From an uncultured Oscillospiraceae bacterium (lineage in GTDB: Bacteria; Bacillota; Clostridia; Oscillospirales; Ruminococcaceae), in contig UQDG01000016.1 in the NCBI GenBank assembly GCA_900539695.1, forward strand, positions 1 through 54,289: a stretch of 54,289 nt of DNA, written 5' to 3'. The stretch's first letter is position 1. Each line of letters begins with the position of its first letter. Both the position numbers and the translations under genes were made by a program. The notes beneath the pieces were generated by a model, which saw nothing but the letters and a program-made list of their open reading frames with translations, was not told the origin of the DNA and ran no database searches. Shown piece by piece: positions 7,760 through 15,996 of the stretch.

Positions 7760-10135
7760 ATGGATACCGCATATAAAAAAACACTGGAACTGGACAAGGT
7801 CCTGGCCCGTGCCGTGCAGCTTTGCGCCTGCCGGGAGACCAAGGAAATGATGCAGGATCTGCAGCCCTGTGAGACCCCTGAGGACGAACGCTACGCTCTG
7901 GAGCAGACCAACGCCATCAACAGCCTGCTGATCAAAAACGGCAGCCCGCGCTTCGGATCTGTCTCCGAGGTGCGGCGCGTGGTCGCTCATGCCCAAAAGG
8001 GCGGCATCCTCTCGATGGGGGAATTGCTGGAAATTGCCGCCACGCTGCGCAATTTTGCAGGCCTGAGCCAGTGGTACGGTCTGAGTGAGCATGACATGAT
8101 GCCCACCGATGACCTGTTCTATTCTCTGGCGCCGCAGCCGGTGCTGGAGCGCCAGATTTCCGACAGCATCATCTCGCCGGAAGAAATGGCCGACACCGCC
8201 AGCACCACGCTGGCCGACCTGCGCCGCAAGATCCGCCAGACCGAGGATTCCATCCGCACCAAACTGGATGCCATCATCAAAAACTCCACCACCAATAAAT
8301 TTTTGCAGGACGCTGTGGTTTCGCTGCGTAACGGTCGTTATGTCGTGCCTGTACGTGCTGAGTATCGCGGCGAGGTCGGCGGCGTCATCCACGACGTTTC
8401 CTCCTCCGGCGCTACCGTCTTTGTAGAGCCTACCGCTGTGGTCGAGGCCAACGCCCGCATCATGCAGCTGCGTGCGCAAGAACAGGAGGAGATCACCCGC
8501 ATCCTGTCCGCTTTCTCGGCGCAGGTGGGCTCGCTGGAGCCGCAGTTCAGCTACAGCTATGATGCCATGCTGAAGATCGATCTGCTGCTGGCCAAGGCCC
8601 GTCTGGCCATTGAGCAGGGGGCCTTCATGCCCGCTGTCAGCGATACCATCCACTTTAAGCTGAATAAGGCCCGCCACCCGCTCATCGACAAGAAAAAGGT
8701 CGTGCCGGTGGATATTGCCCTGGGCGACGAATACGACACGCTGGTCATCACCGGCCCCAACACCGGCGGCAAAACCGTCTCACTGAAAACGGCAGGTCTG
8801 CTCAACGCCATGGCGCAGTACGGCTTCCTGATTCCAGCACACGAGAGCAGCGTTGTCTGCAGCTTTAGGGAATACCTGGTAGACATCGGCGACGAGCAGA
8901 GCATCGAACAGAGCCTGTCCACCTTCTCCGGCCATATGAAGCGCATCAGCGGCATTTTGGAGCTGGCCGGGCACGGCACGCTGACCCTGCTGGATGAACT
9001 GGGGGCCGGTACTGACCCCGCCGAGGGCGCTGCGCTGGCTGTCAGTATCCTGGAGCAGCTGCGCCGCCAGGGCAGTCTGCTGATGGCTACCACCCACTAC
9101 GCCGAAATGAAAGTTTACGCGCTGGAAACGCCCGGTGTCGTCAACGCCAGCTGTGAATTCAACGTAGAAACGCTGATGCCTACGTATAAGCTGAGCGTCG
9201 GCGTGCCCGGTAAGTCCAACGCATTCCTTATCAGCTCCAAGCTGGGCATCCCGCAGAACATCATCGATGCGGCCCGCAGCCATATGTCCAACGATGATAA
9301 GCGCCTGGACAGCGTGCTGGCCCAGCTGGATGATTTAAAGCTGCAGTTGAAGGTTGCTCAGGGTGACGCCGAAAAGGCCCGCTATGAGGCTGAGCATGCC
9401 CTGGAAAGCGCCGAGAAGAAGCGTGATGAGCTAATCAAGAAGGGCGAGCAGGAGCTGGAAGACGCCCGCCGCCGCGCCCATGACCTGATGCAGAACGTCC
9501 AGAACGAGGCCTACGCCCTGACGGATGAGCTGCGCCGCATCCAGAAAGACGAAAAGACCAGCGCCGCCCAGCGTGCTGTCCGCGCCCGCGAGATTGCCCG
9601 CAAGGACACTGAAACACTGCTGAAAAAGACCGATTCCAAGCCTAAGCCCGCCCGTGAGTTCGTGCCCCTAAAAGAGGTGCAGATCGGGCAGGAAGTACTG
9701 ATTGCCGAGCTGAACCAGCTGGCTACCGTTACCGCCCGGCCTGACCGCAACGGTATGGTGGAAGTACGTGCCGGCATCATGAAAACGAAGGTGCCTCTCT
9801 CCGGTCTGTGCGTCCCGGACAAAATGGACAAGCGCCCGGCCCGCGAGCCGCGCCGTTCCAGCACCCGCGTGCAGCTGGATAAATCCCGCAAGGCCAGCAT
9901 GGAGATCAACCTGCTGGGCTACACCGTGGATGAAGCTTTGACCGAGGTGGATAAGTTCCTGGACAGCGGCATGCTGCGCGGCCAGCAGACATTGTACATC
10001 ATCCACGGCAACGGCACTGGTGCACTGCGCACTGCCATCCAAAAGCACCTGCGCACCCACAAGGCAGTCAAAAGTTTCCGCCCCGGCCGCTATGGCGAGG
10101 GTGAAAACGGCGTGACCGTGGTAGAATTGAAATAA
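7760..10135 (+). CDS. mutS2: Endonuclease MutS2
   Basis: A 791-residue MutS2 protein. These act as suppressors of homologous recombination and, in Bacillus, as rescue factors that split collided ribosomes. The ATPase Walker A GPNTGGKT is at residues 332-339, followed by L-L-D-E-L-G-A-G-T-D-P (Walker B). A long charged coiled coil spans about residues 515-640, and the C-terminal Smr nuclease domain (about 714-791) has the L-x-L/G-x-x-x-x-E-A motif and H-G-N-G-T-G-A-L-R. ATG at 7760 follows AAGGAGAAAC. All domains are intact and of normal length. Confidence 0.96.
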   Translation: MDTAYKKTLELDKVLARAVQLCACRETKEMMQDLQPCETPEDERYALEQTNAINSLLIKNGSPRFGSVSEVRRVVAHAQKGGILSMGELLEIAATLRNFAGLSQWYGLSEHDMMPTDDLFYSLAPQPVLERQISDSIISPEEMADTASTTLADLRRKIRQTEDSIRTKLDAIIKNSTTNKFLQDAVVSLRNGRYVVPVRAEYRGEVGGVIHDVSSSGATVFVEPTAVVEANARIMQLRAQEQEEITRILSAFSAQVGSLEPQFSYSYDAMLKIDLLLAKARLAIEQGAFMPAVSDTIHFKLNKARHPLIDKKKVVPVDIALGDEYDTLVITGPNTGGKTVSLKTAGLLNAMAQYGFLIPAHESSVVCSFREYLVDIGDEQSIEQSLSTFSGHMKRISGILELAGHGTLTLLDELGAGTDPAEGAALAVSILEQLRRQGSLLMATTHYAEMKVYALETPGVVNASCEFNVETLMPTYKLSVGVPGKSNAFLISSKLGIPQNIIDAARSHMSNDDKRLDSVLAQLDDLKLQLKVAQGDAEKARYEAEHALESAEKKRDELIKKGEQELEDARRRAHDLMQNVQNEAYALTDELRRIQKDEKTSAAQRAVRAREIARKDTETLLKKTDSKPKPAREFVPLKEVQIGQEVLIAELNQLATVTARPDRNGMVEVRAGIMKTKVPLSGLCVPDKMDKRPAREPRRSSTRVQLDKSRKASMEINLLGYTVDEALTEVDKFLDSGMLRGQQTLYIIHGNGTGALRTAIQKHLRTHKAVKSFRPGRYGEGENGVTVVELK

Positions 10136-10257
10136 TACTAGACACTTTATAGGACAAACGCATGTTTTTGCCCATGGCGCTGCAGTGCGCTGGCATGGTA
10201 CACTTTTAAATATAGAAAATGTGCCCTGCACAGAAAAACGAAAGCGAGTGAACCGCT

Positions 10258-11208
10258 TTGAGCTTGGATTATAATGCAACCCGCAGCTTTACCATGACAC
10301 TGGCCCACCGTGCGGTGGGGGACATCCGCCGCGGCGGATTCCGACAGCTGCGCAACTACGTAGATATGTGTTCTTCGCTGGCCAAACGGCCGCAGCAGAA
10401 GGACTTTTTTGCCTACGCCCAAAAAGCCCTGCAGCGCACCGACAGCTGCTACTACAGCCTGGTGCATAACCTGCTGGACACTGCGGACGAGGATCGGCTT
10501 TGCACGGTCGGCGTCAACATGGGCTTTGGCGGGCTGATCTACGGTGCCAGCGAGATGAAGAAGCAGGCCGATGTGGATGGAAAGCCCTTCTCCTGGATCA
10601 CGGCCGCCCACTGCGGCGCCCCGGCCCTCTCGGCGCTGGTAGCAGCCGCCGAGAAAAAGGGCAGCTTTGTCTGGGTGCTGGATGCCACTGAGGGCGACCC
10701 TTCCGAGGCTGCCAGCCTGGCAAAGGCGTTCCCCAAGTGTGCGTTCGGCGTGCTGGCCGCGCCGGAAGCCCTGACACCGGATCGCGTTGCCCAGCTGGCG
10801 GAATGTCTCAATGTAGTGGTGCTGCCGCTGCTGCAAAGCCCGGAGCTGACCCCCGATGTCTGCCATGCGGCACGCGCTCTGAAAGCCAAGCAGATGCTGT
10901 ATATGCTGACGGTCCTGGTGGATGACACCTGCGCCGAGGAAGCTTTGCAGGACGATTGGATGGAGAGCGTAGCCCAGGAGGCCCGCCTTTGCATGTATGC
11001 CCGCCGCCCCGGTATTTCGCCGGAGAAGAGCGAGGTTCTGCACCGCGGCATCGTGGCCGGCCGCCTTGAGACCGGCAAGCCGGTGCTGCTGCTGGATTGG
11101 GACGCTGACATTGCCTACCTCAACCACCGCATTTCTGATAACGCCGTGTGGGGCAGTGCCCTGCAGGAGGGGCAGACCTTCCCGCTGCAGCTGCACACAG
11201 GAGAGTAA
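10258..11208 (+). CDS. Conserved-looking protein of unknown function (316 aa)
   Basis: A 316-residue soluble protein starting at TTG with only a weak purine-rich ribosome site. I do not recognise the family. It shows an N-terminal helical region with scattered Cys, then alternating hydrophobic strand/helix segments (for example F-V-W-V-L-D-A-T, C-A-F-G-V-L-A-A, N-V-V-V-L-P-L-L, M-L-Y-M-L-T-V-L-V-D-D) that look like a TIM-barrel or a radical SAM core lacking a C-x3-C-x2-C cluster. The C-terminus has a short strand motif P-V-L-L-L-D-W-D. Codon use is like the neighbours. It lies between mutS2 and a strong terminator, upstream of a TetR/radical SAM pair on the far side. The barrel idea is inference only. 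Confidence 0.75.
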   Translation: MSLDYNATRSFTMTLAHRAVGDIRRGGFRQLRNYVDMCSSLAKRPQQKDFFAYAQKALQRTDSCYYSLVHNLLDTADEDRLCTVGVNMGFGGLIYGASEMKKQADVDGKPFSWITAAHCGAPALSALVAAAEKKGSFVWVLDATEGDPSEAASLAKAFPKCAFGVLAAPEALTPDRVAQLAECLNVVVLPLLQSPELTPDVCHAARALKAKQMLYMLTVLVDDTCAEEALQDDWMESVAQEARLCMYARRPGISPEKSEVLHRGIVAGRLETGKPVLLLDWDADIAYLNHRISDNAVWGSALQEGQTFPLQLHTGE

Positions 11209-11233
11209 CCCCACAGCCGCAAGATATGTATAA

Positions 11234-11286
11234 CAAAAGCCGATTCCTTATCGCCTCGATGCGACAAACAAGGAATCGGCTTTTTG
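11234..11286. terminator. Strong terminator, probably bidirectional
   Basis: A 15-base perfect stem (11235-11249 with 270-284 of the same kilobase: AAAAGCCGATTCCTT against AAGGAATCGGCTTTT) with T-run on both strands. It ends the plus-strand gene at 11208 and also lies downstream of the minus-strand TetR gene ending at 11322. Confidence 0.9.
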
Positions 11287-11321
11287 TTATGCTTGTAAGG
11301 GCTGCCGCTAAGTCATCCAAA

Positions 11322-11906
11322 TCACTGGGGCAGTTTGCCTGGTTCATGCGTTTCGCCCAGCTCACCGCGCAGGATCAGCTCCAGCTCATCGACAGAGAGC
11401 AGCGGCACTGCCTGGGATGGGCGGGTCGTGTTGGTCTTCATGCCGCCCAGCACCCACGGCTGCAAAATGCCCATCAGGGCACCGGCAAAAAAACGGCCCA
11501 CCAACAGGTTTTCATCGGCACCAATGCCGGGGCGCAGCTCTTTAGCGCGCTGCATAAAGATGGAGGAAAGGTAATCAAATATGTACTGCTGCAAGCTGTT
11601 CTGCCCGGTATAGGCCAGTGCGTTGCAGTAAAACACTTTATTTTCCAGCAGGTAATCTTCCACAGCTTCCAGCAGGGCATTCCAGCTGGCATAGGCCGAG
11701 CGTTCCACCAAAAACTGGGTCACGCCGCTTTGGAAGTACCAGTTCACCAAATCGTACTTATCCTCAAAATGATAGTAAAAGGTATTGCGCCCGACCCCGG
11801 CGTGGTCCACAATATCGTTGACCGAGATCTTTTCCAGCGGGGTGGTCGTCATCAAATCCATCAGGCTCTGGGCCAGCAGGCGCTTTGTCTGATTTGAACG
11901 CGGCAT
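11322..11906 (-). CDS. TetR/AcrR-family transcriptional regulator
   Basis: A 194-residue regulator. The N-terminal helix-turn-helix reads K-I-S-V-N-D-I-V-D-H-A-G-V-G-R-N-T-F-Y-Y-H-F-E-D-K (about residues 25-49), the classical TetR signature; the A-G-V-G-R-N-T-F-Y-Y-H-F form is common in the DhaS-like Firmicutes branch. The C-terminal ligand domain (about 60-185) is variable and gives no ligand. The gene is divergent from the radical SAM gene at 12182 and has its own extended -10 promoter. Two perfect palindromes lie between them, so it likely represses itself and the radical SAM gene. Confidence 0.9.
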   Translation of the reverse strand: MPRSNQTKRLLAQSLMDLMTTTPLEKISVNDIVDHAGVGRNTFYYHFEDKYDLVNWYFQSGVTQFLVERSAYASWNALLEAVEDYLLENKVFYCNALAYTGQNSLQQYIFDYLSSIFMQRAKELRPGIGADENLLVGRFFAGALMGILQPWVLGGMKTNTTRPSQAVPLLSVDELELILRGELGETHEPGKLPQ

Positions 11907-11946
11907 GGCAAATACTCCTTACAGCGAAATAGAATCGTACAACGTT

Positions 11947-11979
11947 ATTATAGCATAATGTGCCTGCAATTTGCAAATT
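11947..11979 (-). promoter_or_regulatory. TetR gene promoter with palindrome over the -35
   Basis: On the minus strand TTGCAA (11971-11976), an 18-base spacer and extended -10 TGCTATAAT ending at 11947. The -35 box lies inside the perfect 12-base palindrome AATTTGCAAATT (11968-11979), a plausible autoregulatory operator. Confidence 0.6.
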
Positions 11980-12010
11980 TCCCGGGGGCTTGTATGGATT
12001 ATTTTCCCGA

Positions 12011-12026
12011 AATTTAGCGCTAAATT
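12011..12026. promoter_or_regulatory. Perfect 16-bp palindrome, candidate TetR operator
   Basis: AATTTAGCGCTAAATT is a perfect 16-base palindrome in the 275-base gap between the divergent TetR and radical SAM genes. Length and symmetry fit a TetR dimer site, but binding is inferred only. Confidence 0.55.
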
Positions 12027-12181
12027 CGTTAGGACATTTTTTCAAATTTGTTCAGTTTCGCGCTTTTTTGCGCATGTCAGCCGCTTTCAATTGCACAAAA
12101 AACGGCATTTGCCCATGTACAATAGCACGAAAAAAGGCATAAAATGGTTGCACAATCAAGAGTTAAAAGGAGCATACGATT

Positions 12182-13606
12182 ATGGCAATGAATAAAGTGG
12201 TCCATGCGGCACAGCGTGCAGCGTTCAGCGTTGCCATCGACGCTACCATCAACGCCGTCCGTGGCAAGGGCCCTGAAAATATGGCCGAGCAGGCTGTTAA
12301 GCTGGTCAACCTGGCACAGCCCTTGCTGGCAAAACGTTATCCCGACGCCAACTGGGACGCCGTCCGTGCTTTCGTATCCGACCCCAACAGCAAGTGGATG
12401 CAGTATGCCTACCGCGCCATCAATGAGATTGACCCCCACATCCTGAAAATGAACGCCCTGAACCTGGTGTACGAGGGTATGTTCGCTGGTTATAACTACG
12501 TCATGGAGCTGCGCGAAAAGTACGATTGCAACATGCCGTGGATCCTGCTGTTTGACCCCACCTCCGCCTGCAACCTGCACTGCAAAGGCTGCTGGGCTGC
12601 CGAGTACGGCAACCGCCTGAACCTGAGCTTTGAGGACATGGACCGTATCGTCACTGAGGGCGAGGAACTGGGCATCCACTGGTACATGTGCACCGGCGGC
12701 GAGCCCACCTGCCGCAAGGAGGATCTGTTCAAGCTGGCTGAGAAGCACCAGAGCTCGGTCTTCCACCTGTTCACCAATGGCACCCTGATTGACCAGGCCT
12801 TCTGCGACCGCGTCAAGCAGCTGGGCAACATGGCCTTCTTCATCTCCATTGAGGGCATCGGTGATGCTACCGATGATCGCCGTGGTGCCGGTGTTTACGA
12901 CCGCGTCATGCATACCATGGATCTGATGAAGGAGAATGGCCTGCTGTTCGGTACTTCCATCTGCTACACCAGCGCCAACTACAAGGCTGTTACCAGTGAT
13001 GAATTCATGGATATGCTGATCAGCCACGGTGTGCGCTTCAACTGGTACTTCCACTACATGCCCATCGGTGACGGTGCCAACGTCAACCTGATGCTGAACG
13101 CCGAGCAGCGTGAATATATGATCCACCGTGTACGCGAGATCCGCGGCTACACCGGCGGCAAGCCCATCTTCTGCATCGACTTCCAGAACGATGGCGAGTA
13201 CATCGACGGCTGCATTGCCGGCGGCCGCCAGTACGCCCACATCAACCCGGCCGGCGATGTGGAGCCCTGCGTCTTTATCCACTACTCCAACGCCAACATC
13301 CACGACAAGAGCCTGCTGGAGTGTCTGCAGCAGCCCCTGTTCAAGGAATATCACAAGGGCCAGCCTTTCAACCACAACCATCTGCGTCCCTGCCCGATGC
13401 TGGAAAACCCCGAGCTGCTGGGCGAGATGGTCAAACGCAGCGGCGCCCATAGCACCGATATGCAGCAGCCGGAATCCACCAGCGATGTCTTCCGCCGCTG
13501 CAAGCCCTACGCCGACCAGTGGACCCCGTCTGCTGACCGCATCTGGGCTGAGGAACATCCCGATTGTGCCAGCTGTGCATCCTGCTCCGCCTGTGCTTCC
13601 AAGTAA
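12182..13606 (+). CDS. Radical SAM protein with SPASM-like C-terminus and CxxCxxCxxC tail
   Basis: A 474-residue radical SAM enzyme. The 4Fe-4S cluster motif C-N-L-H-C-K-G-C (CxxxCxxC) is at about residues 131-138, after a 120-residue N-terminal helical region. G-G-E-P at about 176-179 is the SAM-binding GGE motif. The core continues with F-F-I-S-I-E-G-I. Further Cys (G-C-I-A-G-G, then V-E-P-C-V-F and P-C-P-M) suggest an auxiliary-cluster SPASM/twitch region. The last 15 residues contain C-A-S-C-A-S-C-S-A-C, four Cys in a CxxCxxCxxC run. Start ATG follows AAAAGGAGC. It is divergent from the TetR gene and ends at a terminator. No substrate peptide or partner gene is visible nearby. Confidence 0.9.
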   Translation: MAMNKVVHAAQRAAFSVAIDATINAVRGKGPENMAEQAVKLVNLAQPLLAKRYPDANWDAVRAFVSDPNSKWMQYAYRAINEIDPHILKMNALNLVYEGMFAGYNYVMELREKYDCNMPWILLFDPTSACNLHCKGCWAAEYGNRLNLSFEDMDRIVTEGEELGIHWYMCTGGEPTCRKEDLFKLAEKHQSSVFHLFTNGTLIDQAFCDRVKQLGNMAFFISIEGIGDATDDRRGAGVYDRVMHTMDLMKENGLLFGTSICYTSANYKAVTSDEFMDMLISHGVRFNWYFHYMPIGDGANVNLMLNAEQREYMIHRVREIRGYTGGKPIFCIDFQNDGEYIDGCIAGGRQYAHINPAGDVEPCVFIHYSNANIHDKSLLECLQQPLFKEYHKGQPFNHNHLRPCPMLENPELLGEMVKRSGAHSTDMQQPESTSDVFRRCKPYADQWTPSADRIWAEEHPDCASCASCSACASK

Positions 13607-13626
13607 AACTGCATAAGCTGCTTTTC

Positions 13627-13665
13627 AGCGGCCTGCTGTATTTCGGTACAGCAGGTCGCTTTTTT
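13627..13665 (+). terminator. Rho-independent terminator
   Basis: Stem 13627-13640 with 13647-13660 (core CCTGCTGTA/TACAGCAGG, one G-T pair), then six T. It ends the radical SAM transcript 20 bases after its stop. Confidence 0.9.
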
Positions 13666-13741
13666 GTGTGTTTCATGGTCTGCGCATTTTCACCACCCAC
13701 GGCGCATATACTGGAAAACGCCGCAGGAGGAGGGATGCACC

Positions 13742-14611
13742 ATAAAGACCGTCATCTATCTGGATGTGCTGCTCCTTGTCAATTTTCTGGTAGCCTACTT
13801 ACTGCTGCAAGCTGCCGGGGTGCTGACCGGCCAGCGGGCTGCCTTTGCCCGGATGCTGACGGGCAGCGTCTGCGCGGCGGTTTCGGCCTTGATTCTGTTT
13901 GCACCGGAGCTTTCGTACCCTGTGCAAATTATGTATAAGCTGGCTACAGCCCTTGCCATTGCCGCCTTGACCTTCGGCTGGCGGGATAAGCTGCGACTGC
14001 TGGCGGCAGCCTGCTGGTATGCTGCGCTGAATATTTTGCTGGCGGGGTTGGTGGTTTTGATTATTTTCCAAACGGGCACCACACTGCTGCAGACGGGTAA
14101 CCTCGCGGTCTATCTGCGGGTATCGCCGCTGCTGCTATTGGGGCTTTCCGGGCTGTGCTGCGGGGCTGTTGAAGTGGGGCTGCGTTTTTTCCGCCGCCGA
14201 CCCACTAAACAGGAGACCGTCGGACTGGAGTTTGAACTTTGCGGTACCTGCATTCACCTGCGGGCTATGCTGGATACCGGCTGCCACCTGACCGACCCCA
14301 TCACCTGTATGCCGGTGCTGGTGGTCAGCCTCACCGATGCAGGCTCCCGTCTGCCGCCAGAGGTTCGGCAGTTTTTGGCCAGCTGGTTCGCCGGGGGTGA
14401 TAAGACCGACCCGCCCGCCGGGGCGCAGCTGCGGCTGATTCCTTGCAGCACCGCCGCCCAGCGCAGCCTGCTGCCCGGCTTTGCGGTGCGCAATATCGGG
14501 CTTATCACCAAGACCGGCGTGCTGCAGCTGGGGCGTACTGCCATTGCATTTGCGCCGGAATCTTTCGGTGATCCCCAATATGAGGCTTTGTATGGCAGCG
14601 ATTTTTTATAA
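13742..14611 (+). CDS. spoIIGA: Sporulation sigma-E processing protease SpoIIGA
   Basis: An aspartic protease of the mother-cell membrane that cleaves pro-sigma-E after a signal from SpoIIR. The N-terminal half has five hydrophobic helices, beginning K-T-V-I-Y-L-D-V-L-L-L-V-N-F, which is the family's N-terminus. The catalytic motif is L-D-T-G-C-H-L-T-D-P near residues 179-188. The C-terminal half is the cytoplasmic protease domain. No ATG, GTG or TTG precedes the family N-terminus at a useful distance. The codon seven bases after AGGAGGAGGG is ATA at 13742, which I take as the start (289 aa); the only alternative, GTG 13664, lies in the upstream terminator. sigE follows 27 bases downstream. 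Confidence 0.88.
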   Translation: MKTVIYLDVLLLVNFLVAYLLLQAAGVLTGQRAAFARMLTGSVCAAVSALILFAPELSYPVQIMYKLATALAIAALTFGWRDKLRLLAAACWYAALNILLAGLVVLIIFQTGTTLLQTGNLAVYLRVSPLLLLGLSGLCCGAVEVGLRFFRRRPTKQETVGLEFELCGTCIHLRAMLDTGCHLTDPITCMPVLVVSLTDAGSRLPPEVRQFLASWFAGGDKTDPPAGAQLRLIPCSTAAQRSLLPGFAVRNIGLITKTGVLQLGRTAIAFAPESFGDPQYEALYGSDFL

Positions 14612-14638
14612 AATCTACTACGAAGGGCGGTACGAACC

Positions 14639-15340
14639 ATGAAACTCAGCCAGACACTTTACGCATTGCTTTTACACTTAGTCCCTGTGCGAGAGCTGCA
14701 TTACATCAACGGGGCCGACACTTTGCCGGCGCCGCTGGACCCTCAGCAGGAGCGGCAGGCGTTGGAGGCTTTAAGCCGCGGCAGCACCGAGGCCCGTGAC
14801 CTGCTCATCACCCACAACTTGCGGCTGGTCGTGTACATTGCCAAAAAGTTTGAGACACCGTCTGCGGGCATCGAGGACATGATCTCCATCGGCACCATCG
14901 GGCTTATCAAGGCCGTGAATACCTTTGAACCCACCAAAAACATCAAGCTGGCGACCTACGCCAGCCGATGCATCGAGAATGAAATTTTAATGTACCTGCG
15001 CAAAAGTTCCAACCGCCGCCAGGATGCCAGCATCGACGAGCCGCTGAACACCGACAACGACGGCAACGAACTTTTGCTGATGGATGTGCTTACCAGCGAC
15101 CAGCCCCAAGTGGGCGAGGAACTGGAGCGCAGCGCCGAGCATGCCGCCCTGCACCGGGCGGTGGCCCGGCTGACACCCCGGGAACGGCGCATTATGGAGC
15201 TGCGCTTTGGCTTGAACTGTGAGACTGAGCACACCCAAAAAGAGGTAGCCGACCAGCTGGGCATCTCCCAAAGTTACATTTCCCGGCTGGAAAAGCGCAT
15301 CATCCGCCGCCTGCGGCGAGAACTGGAAGCCGTCAGCTAA
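14639..15340 (+). CDS. sigE: RNA polymerase sigma factor sigma-E (pro-form)
   Basis: A 233-residue sigma-70 family factor that directs early mother-cell transcription. Region 2 reads [16 protein letters not shown] and then [10 protein letters not shown] (about residues 57-104), typical of sigma-E/K. Region 4 contains [14 protein letters not shown] and a helix-turn-helix ending [10 protein letters not shown]. The first ~25 residues are an amphipathic hydrophobic pro-sequence, the target of SpoIIGA just upstream. ATG follows GAAGGGCGG. Length is close to the 239 residues of B. subtilis sigma-E. Confidence 0.96.
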   Translation: MKLSQTLYALLLHLVPVRELHYINGADTLPAPLDPQQERQALEALSRGSTEARDLLITHNLRLVVYIAKKFETPSAGIEDMISIGTIGLIKAVNTFEPTKNIKLATYASRCIENEILMYLRKSSNRRQDASIDEPLNTDNDGNELLLMDVLTSDQPQVGEELERSAEHAALHRAVARLTPRERRIMELRFGLNCETEHTQKEVADQLGISQSYISRLEKRIIRRLRRELEAVS

Positions 15341-15345
15341 AGCCG

Positions 15346-15867
15346 TCACGTTTCTTCGGCCCGCGTGTTGGTGATGAACGGCACTGCCAACCCGCTGACC
15401 ATGTTCATCTCCGGCTTTTGCGAATAAAGAATATAGTCGAATCCATCCCGCGTCCAGCTGATCGAAGTATAACGCCCGGTGTTCTGCTTCTGCGTCACCG
15501 TCAGACCGTCGATCTCATATTCCTCGGTTCGTTCGTAGCCGTTGACGGTCAGGTTGGTCGGCTCCCGCATGGTGCCGCTTCGGGCGACCCGCAGGCTCAT
15601 GGCGCGGCCCGGCACAATGACAAAGTCCAACTCGGCCACCTCACTTTCGATCAGCCAGCAGCGCTGGGGGATGATGATTTCATTGTCCGGGTAAGCCGCC
15701 AGCCGGAAACCTGCCACCTCATTATAATTGGGCTGCAAATATTCGGTGCGCGTCTCGCGGGTATCGGTGCGCGGCGTTTTCCACCGCAGCACCAGCAGCA
15801 ATACCAGCACCACTGTTTCCGCCGCCAACAAAATCAGCGTTAACACAAACCATAAAAGATCCACCAT
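15346..15867 (-). CDS. Membrane-anchored protein between sigE and sigG, unknown function
   Basis: A 173-residue protein with one N-terminal transmembrane helix (about residues 4-27) followed by a basic stop-transfer (R-W-K-T-P-R) and an extracytoplasmic beta-rich domain. The end of that domain (T-S-I-S-W-T-R-D-G-F-D-Y-I-L-Y-S) resembles the C-terminal domain called DUF4367, a weak resemblance. ATG at 15867 follows GGGAGGGC; a longer frame back to 15975 has no ribosome site. It is convergent with sigE (five bases between stops) and divergent from sigG (129 bases). Its position between two sporulation sigma genes on the opposite strand is unusual. Confidence 0.75.
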   Translation of the reverse strand: MVDLLWFVLTLILLAAETVVLVLLLVLRWKTPRTDTRETRTEYLQPNYNEVAGFRLAAYPDNEIIIPQRCWLIESEVAELDFVIVPGRAMSLRVARSGTMREPTNLTVNGYERTEEYEIDGLTVTQKQNTGRYTSISWTRDGFDYILYSQKPEMNMVSGLAVPFITNTRAEET

Positions 15868-15996
15868 ACCAAGCCCTCCCTTTAATCCCATGCTATGCCC
15901 CGGGAAAAGGACATGTGCAGATTTTTCCAGTTTGTTTGCGTGTGTACTTTGCAGCCCATACTGCTTTGTAAGCAACAGCAGGAAGGGGAATCGGCC

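Noticed and set aside
10165..10205. GC-rich hairpin after mutS2 as a terminator
   Set aside because: The arms CCATG/CATGG with GCGC/GCGC pair only with a bulge, and no T-run follows closely.
12077..13558. A 493-codon open frame antisense to the radical SAM gene
   Set aside because: It exists because GC-rich third positions remove stops on the opposite strand. It has no ribosome site, and the plus-strand protein has clear motifs.
13664..13741. GTG at 13664 as the SpoIIGA start
   Set aside because: It lies in the T-run of the upstream terminator, has no ribosome site, and adds 26 residues unlike the family N-terminus.
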